Positions 31,263 through 44,000 of a stretch of 64,000 nt of DNA are shown here, one piece after another (positions within the stretch are counted from its first letter, which is position 1; each line of letters opens with the position of its first letter). The notes under the pieces are model-generated. The model searched no databases. It worked only from the letters and a program-made list of their open reading frames with translations, and was not told the DNA's origin. Position numbers and translations under genes: made by a program. Where the stretch lies: the NCBI GenBank assembly GCA_003116875.1, contig BCKT01000004.1:1794891-1858890 (forward strand). Direction: 5' to 3'. This stretch comes from Takashimella koratensis (taxonomy: Eukaryota; Basidiomycota; Tremellomycetes; Trichosporonales; Tetragoniomycetaceae).

Positions 31263-34245
31263 CTATGCCTGCCCGTCGAGTTCCATGAGCCGGATGGGGC
31301 TAGGTCCGCGACTGAACGACGGCAAGACCTGTTTCCCGTCCGACCCGGCGCTCGCATGTCCCGATGCCGAACCAGCCGACGATCCTCCATTGCCCAGGGG
31401 GGCCAGCTTCGGTGGCGGGGAGACGAGTCCGCCCGACCCTGGCGCGTGGCCGATCAGGCTCTTCGGAGACGGGTTGGTGGTAGAAGTCGCTGTTGACGGA
31501 GTGTCAGTACCCAGCTGACTGTGGGAACCAGAGTAGGCAGAGTGGTAGCTGTGAGACTGGGTGGTAGGATGATGGTGATTGTTGTGGTGGGTGGAGTGGT
31601 GGTGGATCGCGTTGGAAGGAGGCATACCAAACGCAGCCCTGACCGAGTGCGCGAGCTGTTGCTGTTGCTGTTGCTGACTGAGGCTCATCATCCCTGGGAC
31701 GGGTGACGACGCGCGCGACCCGACCGGGGACGCGTGGGCGGACGACGTGGTGGAGAGCGAGTAGCTGACCGAGGGGACGGACGCGAACGACGCCGACGTG
31801 TTAGGCGGAGGCAATGTCCGGTCTGACGGTGGAGGCGGGGGTGGGATCGACGACGAGTTTAGGATATCCTCGACCGACTGTCGGTGGTCGCGCGGCGGCA
31901 TGCGGGGAGGGGACATGCGTGACGACGGCTTGCTCGAGACAGGCAGGGAGTGGAGGTGGTGTCCACTGTGGCTGTGAGTCGGGAGCGAGTGAGAGAGACC
32001 GCCGCTGTGACCCCCGTGCGTGTGGTGCGAGGAGGAAGAAGTCGACGAGGGTGTCGCAGACATGTGCGAGACGTGGGCGCCGTGCGAGTGGCCGAGGCTG
32101 TGAGCGACGGAAGTGTGGCTACCCGTGTGGAGGTGGTGGGACCCCGAGCCGTAAGGGTGGGATCGGTGCTTTGCGTCGCGGGCGGTGTGGGAAGCGTGCC
32201 CGTGCCTGCCAGAGGAAGCGCTATGACCCGTCAAGTCCGGACTGGCGGCTCTCGACGGCGCACGCGAGTGCACGGGGCTGGTCATAGCGGAACCAGGCGC
32301 GGTGGACGGGTTGATCACAGTAGTACCCACGGGGAGGCTGGCGCGGCCGTGGAGGAGCGACATTGCGCGCATCCCAGTGAGAACGGGCGAAGTCGCCGGC
32401 GTCAGATCGGCACCAAGGAAACCCGCCTCGTCGTCTGAGCTGTCATCGGAGACCGGCGTTGCCGCGCGGGACACGTCGACTGAGGGCCCGTGAGACCGGT
32501 GGCCGTACAGGTTGACAGGGTAAGGGTGGAGCTGGTGGTGCAGATGGGTATGAGACGATCCCGTTGAGTGACGCGACGAAGCCGAGACGGCAGCGGCGGC
32601 GGCGTTGCGCGATTTGGCCAACGAGCGCTGGTGCTGCTGTTGCAGGCGGACAAGCTGTTGGGTGAGGTGGTGGTGGTGCAGGCTGTACGCGCTGCCTCCT
32701 TGCCCGCCACCTCCGCCGCCCGCGAGTTTCGTCAAGTCGTCCGACGAGCCGAGGTTGGATCGGTCTTTCGGGGTAGAGCCGTTACTGCTGTGGTCGCCGC
32801 CGTTACCGCCGCTCCCACCGCCATTGCCGCCCGCACCCGCGCCGCCGTTTCCGTGGCCGGCGCCGAGGGCGCTGCCGTGCGCTGGGGTGAGGCAAACGGG
32901 GCACGCCTGGGTCTGACGCGCGACCTTGAGGCGCTTGCGATAGCTCTTGTGGCAGTCTTCGTGGCAGCACGTCGGGGGGACGAGGTACGTCGGGTCCGCG
33001 AGCGAGCCCGCGGGGACCGCAGGGTGGCTGGCGGTTGCAGGCTGGGCAGCGGAAACGGGGAAGACGACTTGTCCGCCACCTGGTGCCGGTGCGCCCTGAA
33101 CGAATCGTTCGCGCTCGCTGGAGAAGCCGTACGCAGCAGCGGCGGCGGCAGCGCCAGGGGTGCCGACGGGGCTGTTGCCGTTGGACTTGCGGCTCGCGCT
33201 CGCTGCGATCTGGCGGTGTCGGAGGTCGTACTCTGCCCGTCGGAACGCTTCGTGTCGCTCGAGTTCGTACAGCTGGTCCGAGGCCGCTGCGGCGAGTGCC
33301 GAGATCTGACCAAGCCCAGAGTCGCCGACGCCACCGGGGCCACCGGGAAGACCAGAGAGGCTGTAAGGGTTGGAACCGTATTCGCGGTCAAAGTCGAGGC
33401 CGCCGTACGACGGACCGAGATGGCCGAGGTGCCGCCGGTCGTCGTCGTGGTCTGCGGGTATTGTAAAGGTAGTTGTAATAGGCGAGGGCAAAGGAAGATT
33501 GAGGAAGGGATTGCAACGGTCAGCTTGAATGCACGTGTATAGCAGGTGAAGGGAGGTTATGAAATTGCAAGACGCAAAACGCAGCCCCAGAAACAGACGC
33601 ACCTTTTCCGTTCTCGTTGGGGTTCGAGGTGATGTGGATTCTCGCATGGCGAGTGAGTTCATCGGAGCGTGAGAAACGCTTGTCGCATCCTGGCTGGGTG
33701 CATGCATGGGGCTTCTCACCGGTATGCGTGCGGATGTGTCGAGTCTGCGAGGAAAAGAAACGTGGTCAGGCCCGTGCTCCAACGTTACGTGAAGTGAGAG
33801 GGTGGAGTGGACTAGGTGGGAAGTAGAGCTTGGACCAGGCGCGGCGTGCTTATCGCTTGTATCTAGTGCTTTGCGGGGTTTTATATCGCGGCGAATGTCT
33901 CGGAACGTTTCAAGCGCAACGAAGGCAGACTTGGGTGGAGGGGTAGGGGGGAAGGATGGAGAGAAGACTCACCTGGTGCTCTAGTCGGTAGAATGCGCGG
34001 TCACACAATGGACACTTGTACGGCCGTGGGATCTTGGACTTGTCCATGTTGAGCGCGGCGTCGGTGAGGGCCTTGACGGCGGGATCGTTGGGGTCCAACC
34101 GACCTGTGATGGGATCTGGGATCGGGGTGGGCAACGACGCGAGCGGGTTGCTCGGGTCGATGATCATTGCGTTGGAAGCTGCTGCGGCGGGGGCGGGGGA
34201 GCCTGAGTCCGCCGAGGCCATGGTAGCTGGTTGTCCGTTGGACAT
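31263..34245 (-). CDS. MIG1: C2H2 zinc-finger transcription factor of the Mig1/CreA carbon-repression family
   Basis: Mig1/CreA binds GC-rich promoter sites and represses genes for alternative carbon use when glucose is present. Three exons (34245-33973, 33744-33603, 33451-31263) keep frame and give 867 residues. Two adjacent fingers lie at about residues 76-127: [23 protein letters not shown], then TGEKPHAC...[18 protein letters not shown]. The finger helices (RLEHQ, RSDEL) match Mig1/CreA. The first intron splits finger 1 right after EHQ. The rest is low complexity: poly-Ala, Gly/Asn, Gln and His/Ser tracts. One Cys/His cluster ([20 protein letters not shown] then ACPVC) stands out near residue 280. 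The final exon also has Pro/Ser motifs such as [14 protein letters not shown] ends. Regulation probably involves its 3.8 kb upstream region. Confidence 0.88.
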
Positions 34246-37200
34246 GGTGAGGATGAGGGATGAGGTAAGGTTGTGGAAGGACAAACAGGTGGTGGTTGAG
34301 GTTGAGAATGTGCCTTTGCCGTAGTCGTGGCCTGTGTAGACCGAGGGGCTGGGCGATGGCCCTTGGGTCGGCGTTAGTGAGGGTGCAAACAATGGGCGGA
34401 GAGCGGCAGGGGTTGGGGACGGGGACGGAGAGGTCGGTCCGGGGTGCAGCGTACGGCAAAAGGAGGAGAGGTAGGGAGAGGAAGGGACGTGGCCGGGTGA
34501 TGGGTTGATGACCAACGGGACAGGGGAGGGGACGAGGGGAACCGGGGGCAGGGGGATGGATCCGGCGGCGGGCGAGACCGGAAAGGGAGGGGGGAGGGCC
34601 GCGGGGAAGAAGGACGTGACAAGGTGAGAGTGGATGGGGATGTAGATGGGAGATGGGGGATGAGAGGGAGGGAGATGAGATGGATGGGTGATGGATGATG
34701 GCGATGATGGACGAGTACGAAGCGGGGCAGCGGGGTAACCAGAGTGACCAATGAACCAAGATTGGGTGGCTACGAGTCTATCCCCGTCGCAGCTGATTCA
34801 AACGTGATGAAGACTGGAAGAGAAAGGGAGAGAGGCAAGGGATGGGAGAGAGATAGATAGGGAGGAATGAGAGTGGGAGAGAGGAGAGGAGAGAGAGGCA
34901 GAGAGAGTTGACAAAGGTGGACAGGTACGAGAATAGAGTTGTCGTGACTGGAATTTACAATCGACAAAGAGACCAGCACGAGCGCGAGCCGAGCAAGAAA
35001 CCATATACTCGAACCAGGGCAAGCACGACGACGGATCGAATCAAGAACCCAGCAGAGATAAAGAATAAAAAAGAAAGTTTTCGTCGCGACGGTGTGGGGA
35101 ATCACTACAGATTGGAGGAGACTCGACTCACTTGGACAGAGGTGGGCTGGAGGTGTATGACCGCGCAGACCAGCTGAGACGATGAGTGGTGGTGTGGTTG
35201 TAGACGGAATGAAGCGTAGTCACGGTTGAAGGCGGGGAAGGAGGGGTAGGTAGGTAGGTGGGTGGGTGGTGGTTGGAACGGTGGGTGCTCGGAGCAAATA
35301 CGCGATAGGACGATACACAGGGTGAGAGTGATAGGGTGGGTTGTGATTTGCCACCGCGAGGGGGGGGGGAAAGTGTCAACGTGTCGATGGGCGGGGGCGG
35401 AGGTAGTGGCGAGGGGGATGAGAGATTGGGTGAGGGTGAGGTTGAGGATGAGGATGAGGATGGGGTTGGGGATGGTGGTGAGGACGAAGAAAGAGAGAGA
35501 TAGTTGTGGGCTATGGTGTGATTGTGTGGGGGTCCTCCCCCGCTGTAGCCCCACCCTGGTGCAAGTTGACAGCAGCCGCCCGAATCGTACACGGGGGACA
35601 CGGGGGTCTTGGGGTCTTGGGTCACTGGCTACCCCTCCTATCGACGAATCGAGACACAGGCTCAGGTGCCAGATACAGGGCCAGACGCAGAGCTGTCAGC
35701 CCAACCCACCACCGCAACCCCAGGGTCGTTTTCCTTTTTCTTTCTTTCTTTCTTCTTGACCCTGGGGATGAAAAAAAAAAAAAAAAAAGCGACGTTGCCC
35801 AGCCCAGGCCCAGGGATCCAGGCAGGCAGGCAGCCAGGCAGATTCAACTCAACTCCGGACCCGGGTCAATCCTCTGACTCTGACTCTCACTCTGCATCGC
35901 GCTATCAATTGCCCTCTCCCGTGGACGTACAAATACTGTACATCCTGGTGACATCCCGCCAAGCACAGCAATCTGCTACCTCGCAGCTGCCGTGTCTCGG
36001 GTGACCAAGTAGCAGTGGACTCGATCGCTTGTGCTGGTCTGGGCTCAGTGACGACAACGACGACGACGACGACGGCCGTAGTGTGCCGTCTCCGTCCGCC
36101 TCTCGATCAAAGCCAAAGCCACCGACAGACAGCTATAACGCTGTGACGGTGTTACTGTTTGTTCTTTACGAGCAACAACTCTGCACCTGAAGCTGAAGCT
36201 GCACCTCGGCTGCCCACCGCTCGCTTCGCTCGGCTAGGGACCAGTGACCAGGGGCAAGCAGGATGCATGCATGCGATGGACCGTCATCGTGTTTGTTGCT
36301 TGCTTGTTCTGGAATCTCTGTACCCCAGGTGGGTGGTGGGTCCCAGTTGGCCGGTGGCCTGTAACCTGAGCTTGCCTGCCCATGTGAGAACCAGGGTCGG
36401 ACAAGCGCACAAACCCAAACGAAACGTGAACGGCGAGCAATTGAGGTGAGAGCAGAGAGTACCAGGTATCTGACGAAGGGGAGGAGGGAGGAGGCAGGAG
36501 GGAGGGGAAGAGAGCAACACCTCCGTGAATCGGGCCCAGCGACAGCAACAAGTGCCAAAGAGCAGACAAAAAGGTCGGGCGCGTACACAAGTGGGAGGGG
36601 CGCGTGAATTTCCACATTCGGAAATTTTCTCCGAGTTTCATTAGAAACCCTCCATTAGCTTTCCAAGAGTCATTATAACTCGTATTACAAACTGCAACTG
36701 CCAGCTTGACCACGAATTTCATTACAAAATTCCAAAATTTCCTATTACTTTCGAGCATTTTCACAAGGAGTTTGATTACAAACTTTTTCCCAGTGTTGAT
36801 GCATCTTGCTTACCAAGTTCACTGTATTATTGCTTGAAATTTGGGATGTCTCTAGGTGTGCATCCCAGTGGCTACCTGAACCAGTTGCATGCATGAAAAC
36901 ATTGTAACTTTTGCTGAGGATCTGCGTGGGAAGATATGCAATTAGAAAGTTGGGAAAAAAGTCATTAGGAAAAAGTACGCGCCCCTCCCCACCTGTGTAC
37001 GCGCCCGACCCCGCTGTCAAAGAGCAACTTGCCACGTCCCCAGCTACCCTGAATGTGGGCGCCCGCAAAATCAGGAGGGTGGGGGCAAAGGAGGGGAGGG
37101 AGATCTGCTCTCTCGGCCGTAAACCCCGTTCCTCTAACGCCGACGTATAGCAATGTGGCACCGAGGAAGGAGAGTCACGTGATATACCCCTCTTCTCTGG

Positions 37201-38028
37201 CCTCTTTATGTCGCCCCCCCTCCTTACGAGGGTAGTCACGGTGGCTGGGGCCTACGCAGGCAGTGTGTAATGACGATTCATGAGTCATGGCAGCCCAGTG
37301 AGCAGTGGGCACCCAGAGGGCCAGGGCATGCATGCATGGAATGGAGGGAAGAGAGACAAGAGTCAAGCCACAGCAAGCGAGTGCAAGAGCAAGAGTCAGC
37401 GTCTCCACTCACCCACCACTCACCACTGCTGCCAATCAGTCACCGCAAGGGGCAGGGGCAAGGGGCAAGTGGCAAGTGGCAAGGGGCAAGTGGCAAGAGG
37501 CAAGAGGCAAGAGGCAGGGCGGCGCTTGGGCCAATAGTCTGACAACAACGACTCCAGCAGTCGCACGAAGCGAGTTCAGTCCCGTGCAGGGAGACAACTA
37601 AGCCACGACCATAGTCCCTGCCATGCTACATACATACCTTGCTACCTGTTGAGGGGGAAGGGGAGTGTTGACGACGACCCCTGTGCGAGGCTCGATGGCC
37701 GCTGCTCCGGTCTCGATCTAGTAAATATGAGAATGGAAATGAGTATGAAAATGAAAAATCCTCCAATCGCCCGCGTGGTGCCCGGGTTTACAGGTGCAGC
37801 CTGCAGCAAGACTAGCCAGTCACCAGTCACCAGTCACCCTCCACTCTTCCCTCACCACCCTATCTCCTCACCTCGACCTCAACCTCACCCACATTCATCC
37901 TCCATCCACCTCAGCTCCGACTCACCCTCCCACCCTCCCTCCCACTCCCCTCCCTCACCCCCTCGCCCCCGACACTCGACTTCCCGGGACACTCCAAGTC
38001 CTCTCCCTCCTTGGGCCGGCGCGTAACC
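34246..38028. promoter_or_regulatory. Large intergenic region between divergent MIG1 and the hybrid histidine kinase
   Basis: These 3783 bp contain no supported gene. The first kilobase (34246-35250) is CT-rich on the minus strand and is probably a long MIG1 5' leader, with a GTGAGT donor-like site near 35129 that may start a leader intron. Simple repeats follow: an 18-A run (35771-35788), a GAC run (about 36050-36075) and a 7-bp minisatellite (37445-37517). An AT-rich block with repeated ATTA words spans 36640-36968. The last 250 bp before the kinase ATG are very CT/CA-rich on the plus strand. Its size is several times larger than other spacers here, which fits a complex control region. Confidence 0.5.
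37445..37517. repeat. 7-bp minisatellite, unit GGCAAG(T/A/G)
   Basis: About ten head-to-tail copies of a 7-nt unit lie here: GGCAAGG, GGCAAGT and GGCAAGA variants, the last three copies identical. The array is in the promoter-side DNA of the histidine kinase. Confidence 0.85.
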
Positions 38029-41000
38029 ATGTTGGATCCACCATCCTCGGCTCGACCACCTTCGCTCTCCATACCCGCATCTACCTCTGCCTCTGCCTCT
38101 GCTTCTATCCACGAACAATCGCATCGCCCTTCTCAATCCCCTCCCTCACCCCGAATTCCTTTCTCTCGATCCAGCAACAGACCTAAAAAGCGTCAACCTC
38201 TTCGAGCGCCCGTGACCACTTCAGAATGGGACGCGTTTCTTACCATGTAAGTGTACCCAACCCCGCGTTGTGCCCTTGAGATCCGGCCAAGAGAGTGAAG
38301 GCGCTGACTCGTTCCTAGGTACTCGGTCGGGGGCTGTTGGAACGCAAAATTTACTCCAAAGGGAGACGATGGTGTTTCACCTGATTCTCTGACCAACTCG
38401 CCCGACGAGGTCGAAGCTGAGACCGGGGCTGGGGCAGGGGCCGAATCCGAATCGCCAATGGACCTCGATAGTGAAACTCACCCTCGTGATTTTGCATATG
38501 AGCAACCTGAAAGCGAGAAGGCGTCTTCGTTGGATCAAAACCAAGCCGAGTCTCGTCGACCGTCGAGTATAGCTACCGAGAGAGGACCAGTCAGTCAGCC
38601 GGGCGAGTCTCAGCCTCATCGGTTACGCTCCATCGATGATGAGGGTGATGACTTGAGTACCGGTGCGGATGACGAGCGGGACGACGGCCAAGACCAAGCC
38701 GAAGACAGCGATACCAGACATCGAGACGAAAGCGACTCTGACGCAACCAATCGTCAAGGTCATCATCAAAAGCCGCAACCTGCATCCGGTCTGTCCAACC
38801 AAGATCCCGAGATCCCTAACATCCCTCCGAGCGAGCTCCGGGGCGCCCAGCCCAACGCTGACGCCGAGATGGAGCGCCGGCGCGACAAACAACCTGCGAT
38901 GGGCGGCGAAGCGCTGACGAGGGAGAACATGCGGTTGTTGAAAAAGGGGCAAGATGACGCTGATCGGGAGAAGAAGGACGAGGAAGACGAAGAGGAGAAA
39001 CGGAATCCCAATGATCCAAGGAGGGACAAGGACGGTGCTTGGAATACAGGAACGGCAGGTGAAGCAAACCAGTCGATCCGAGTCGAGCTTTTGAGGAGGA
39101 AAGGGAACGATGAGATGACAGATGACGAGGAACCTGAACCAGCAAGCTTCTCTCGCCGTCAAAGCGGAGAGGCGTCTACCGTACAACCTAATCGACGAGG
39201 CGGTGACGAAGACAACGGTATGGAGACCCGACCTGGCCTAGGCCGAAAGCAGAGTCGATCGTCGACGGGCACAGGGAAGCGGAAAGCAGGTTCTCGCATT
39301 GCTGGTCGACGGAGCGGGTCAAAGGCTACCGATACTGCAACACATGGAGACGATATGACTGCAGGACCCCGGCCTCGTCGATCCACGACCAGTCGCGGCG
39401 AGTTAGACGAGTCAACAACCGGAAGTTCCCTCTCTGGTAACCCCGACACTCTCCCTATCGACCTGCTTGTTGAACGTGAACGCCTTCAGAAATTCTACGC
39501 TCAGCACGGGTACATGCCTGCACCTGTCCAGTCTGCGGGCGCCGTTCGGCGGCGCCTACGAACTATCCGCCGACTCGGTCTCGACGGGTTCATTAGGCCC
39601 AGTAATCGCGAGTCAGACGCTGAACAGTCCGCCGCGGTCCGTATTGAGCAACGAGAAACACTCGATCGACTCGTTCGACTAGCCAAATCCATCTTTGGGA
39701 CTAGCATGGCCTTTGTCGATATCATCACTGAAGATAAACAAGTGTTCCTCTCGGAAGAAGGGATGGGGGTTCCTTCGACAAACCTCGACGTCTCCTTCTG
39801 CTGCCACTGCCTACTTAGTCCCGTCGGTGGCGGACAGAGGTGCTTGATCGTTCCTGACGCGGATAGGGATTGGCGATTCGCTCGCAACCCTCTGGTCTCG
39901 AGCGGCAAGATCAAGTTTTACGCCGGCGCTCCACTCCTCGTAGGTAGTAAGAACGGCAAGGGTACGATTATTGGGACGCTCTCGGTGTTGGATAATAAAC
40001 CGAGATCGTTCTCGACTCAGGACGCGAAGTTGTTGCAGGATCTCGCAGAATGTGTGGTCAGTGAGCTCGAACTGCTATATAGTCGACAAGAGACGATTGA
40101 GACGGCGAAACTGCACCATAGTGAGTAACAAGCCGCAGGTGATAAGATGAACAGGGAGAGAGCACCCACTGACAACTGCAGTCTCGGTCGAATTTCTTCG
40201 TCGTTCGTTGAGGCACAGACCACACGAGCGCGCGGGCCAGGGCTCGAATCGGCAGTCGGGGACCGGCGGGACGGGAGACACAGGGACCAGCTCAACCGGT
40301 GACTCTGGGACAAGTGGGACAGGCAAACGCCGATCAGGCGCCGACGCCAACCAGTCCGAGGACGACGTGGACATTTACGACGAAGCATGTCGTGAGATCC
40401 GACTCGCGCTTGATGCGTACGCAGTAGCCGTCGTCGACTTGTCGCAGTACCATATCTTCTTTCCGACGTACCAGTCGAGCTCGATCGCGCCATCTACGAC
40501 TAGAGCCGGGTCGTCATCCCTCCGCGCTGGAAGCAGTATGGATATGCGGCAGTCAAACGTCCCCAGCAGGGTATCTTCCACATCTCTGCCTCTTGGAGCC
40601 GGCGAACATGGTCCCCCCAGTCTGGGCAGCGGGAGCGGTCTACCTGGTGTTCCTTCCATGGCTGGCCCGACTCCATCTCACCTGCCTGTGCCTGGTCTCG
40701 GTGGGTCTCCACCCAAACCGTCTCCCCTCGCTGCTCGGCTCGGTGGCGCCAAATCAGCCTCATCCTCGTCCTCCTTCCGCGCGCCACACAGCACCGCCTC
40801 GGCTGCCAAATCCCTCCAGCCCGGGGCGACCTCCATGGCCGACGCGGACGGGACGGTCGATAGCACCGAATCGGCATACGGGAAACAGTTTAATAAGAAA
40901 CGAGCAAGGCAGACATGGGCGTTGACGGACCCAACGGCGCCTGGACGAACACCGCAGGTCTTGTTCATACCCCGAAGAACGGCACGAGAGGCACAAGGAG

Positions 41001-44000
41001 GCGCGTCACTATTGATGCCTGGCTCCACCGCTGCGGCGGACGCCGACCAAGGCCAGAACGATGTAAGTGCTTCGAGATACTAGATTTCAGTGAAAAGATG
41101 AGAAACGTAGCTGATGATGCCTGACCTCACATAGCTTGCCATGCTAGGGTACAGCTGCGAACGTGAAGGATTCGCCTTCAACTTTACATCGACACCAGCG
41201 GCTCGCCGTATCATCTCTGATTTCATCGCCACCCATGTTCAGGTAAGCAAACGTTGCCACACAGTGATAAAACTGAGCTGATTGTCCTTTACAGACTCGG
41301 CGAGTGTGGTTCACTCGGGATGACAGTCTCGACGTTGCCCAGTCCATCAACCATCTCATGCCCCCGGGTACCGAGGCGTCGCTCGCCATGCCTGTGTTTG
41401 GGTTCGACGGGCAAGTCGCATTTGCTGTCGTCGCATGCTGGACCGACCCCTTGTTCACTTACCCAACAGGCACGGTCCAATTCGTTGAGACCATTGCGGG
41501 TTCCTTGCTCGCTTCCGTGATGAAGGAGAAATTGCACCAAGCTGAGCGAGCTCAACTCCATTTCGCCTCGGCGGCAAGCCACGAGCTGCGTACCCCGCTT
41601 CACCAAATCAATGCGGCCGCGGCGTTACTCCGTCAAACGCTTCAACCGGAACTCTTCTCACCGGTTCCATCACCTAAACCGGGCGAACCCTTTGCGCCAC
41701 CCCCTACGCCCTACTCGGACTACTCGACACCTACACCGGGGGACGAAGTGGGCACCACCTCCATGTTCTCGAATAGTCGATCCGAGGCGATGGCGCAGCT
41801 CGAGATCATCGAGTCCAACGGTGCCGCCCTAGGCAATATCCTGGAGAATATCATCGATACACTTGATATTGGGCGCTCAGGGATGAGGGAGAGTCAAAAG
41901 CGAGGGGAGAAAGCCGAGGATTTCGCCAAGGGTAAAGGGGACACTGCGGGGCCTGGGAACATTGCGATTGAAAGAGTGGTTTTAACTACAGCGTTGAGTG
42001 ATCCGTTCAACGGTGCTCAGCCGGATCCCGAGCGCGCATTCAACCTGGCCGACACGGTGGAGAACCTTATCCGCGAATCCGTTGCTGCGGAAGTCAAGGC
42101 GCGTCGAGTCGCCGAGCTGCCCTCATTCAACAACGTCGAAGTCATCGTCGAGGTCCTGCCTCGCACCCGTGGCGGATGGGTGACCACCAACGAGCCCGGA
42201 CCGCTCGTTCGTGCACTCAGCAAGATTATCCACAACGCCTTGAAATTCACAGACCGAGGATACGTCCATGTTACGATGCAGGACGTCTCGCGGGACGTGA
42301 GGTTACCTGCCGGATATGATAACCCGATCAAACTGTCAACAGTGGCAATCGATATCAAAGACACAGGGCGTGGGATGACCCCGCAGTTTCTCGAGACAGA
42401 GGTACTACGACCATTCTCAAAGGCCGACCCGTTCATGCCTGGTTCCGGCCTCGGTTTGGGTTTGGCGCAGAGGATGATCGAGATCTTGGGAGGGAAACTC
42501 GCGATTGCATCGACGATAGGACAAGGGACATTGGTTCATGTCGAGGTGCCGATGCACCTCCTGAGCGAGGATAACGACTCGGACGTCGAGGACGCGGATG
42601 AGATCGCGGTCGAGACGGAGCGAAGCGGCGGAAGTGGGTCTCGCAAGCTTGGCAGTGGTAGTGGGGGCCGTGCAGGTGGAGGAGAAGGAGAAGGAGGGGC
42701 GGGCACAGTCACAGGTAGTGGTAGCGGTGGCAGTGGCGCCCGTGAGCGTTCAGCATGGGACACGATGATCAACTCCCGCCTTGACGTCCGACAAGACGGG
42801 ATTCTCCTTGTTGGCTTCGCTGGCGCCGCCGACCTAGGCACCCGTCGCCTTGGGAAAGTGCTTACCCGGAACCTCAAGCTTCAGTTCTGCCGACTCGTCA
42901 CGGACGCCTTGTTCGCGAGCCTCATCGTCTGTCCTGACAGAGTGCGGGAGGTCGAGCTTGCAGCGCTCGTCCGTGCCGCTCGACCTGGCGCCGAGGTCAT
43001 TATCCTTGGTAGTAAAGAGGTCGCCGCGAGTTTGGGGACTTCGTGGGCCGGGTCAACCGTTATCGAGGGGAGGTCAAAACAGACCTCTGCGTCGGACCCT
43101 ACCTCGACGACACCGAGCGTGCCGACTTCACCGACCTCGGTTTCACGCAGCGGCGCGTTATCAGGAATGACACCGCTCGAGCTCAACTGGCAGCGCTTTG
43201 TCTCTCCGCCCTTGCCCACAGACGCAAACGATATCGACCAGGCCAGGGAGGTATTGTCGGGCGTGAAGATAACAGTGCTTGTAAGGCCGTTCGGACCGTC
43301 CATGTTGCAGAGAATAGTGGAGCCGCCCGAGCCGGTGCAACATGTTCAGGAGACGTATGTCTCGGATGTCGTGGGTGGAGACGCCGCGCGTGCGCCGGTC
43401 ACGGGAGCAGGTACGGGGACAGAGGCGGGAACTGCAGCTGGCGCTAGGGCTACCGCAGATCCTGGGATCGACCGACTACGGACAGCGGTGGACACTGCGC
43501 ATGTCGGGGACGAAGAGCAAGGGAAAGAAGAGAAAGACACTGGGGAGAACGAAGATGAGATTCTTCCTTCGCCTCAGCTCGGACCGTCCTCGCTTCCGCC
43601 CATGGAGGTCGACCCTGTCTCATCTGACGAAGACGGGGGACTTGGTCAAGGCAGTGATCGAGCGCCTACCCCGAATGATGACGAAGGCGGAGGCGTGGGG
43701 ACGAGCGAACAGCCTGGTCCGGAACTTCAAGACGAGGGAGAGCCGCCACTGACGTTGTCGGGAATGGGAACGCCCGAACCGATCAAAGTTGAGGGAGGGG
43801 GCGGGGGCGGGGACGAGACGGGTAGTCGAACGCCCAGAGCGAGCGTGGGGGAGCTGCCAAGGCAGCGAGAGAGGACGGTCGTGCCTACGGGATCGCAGGC
43901 GGCCACGGTGGCTGCAGCAGCAGCAGCAGCAGCATCAGCGGCGGCGACAACAGCAACGTCGACGTCGACAGCTGGCGCGGCTGGGGTACCTGGAGTAGCG

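Noticed and set aside
32568..33542. 324-residue open frame on the plus strand over the zinc-finger gene
   Set aside because: It is antisense to the long low-complexity exon of the Mig1/CreA gene. Its Ala/Val/Arg-rich composition is the mirror of Gly/Ser/Ala codons, and it has no family similarity.
38011..38250. Earlier start for the histidine kinase reading MGRRVTMLDPP
   Set aside because: The first codon would be TTG. The genuine ATG at 38029 lies in an ACCATG context and was used instead.
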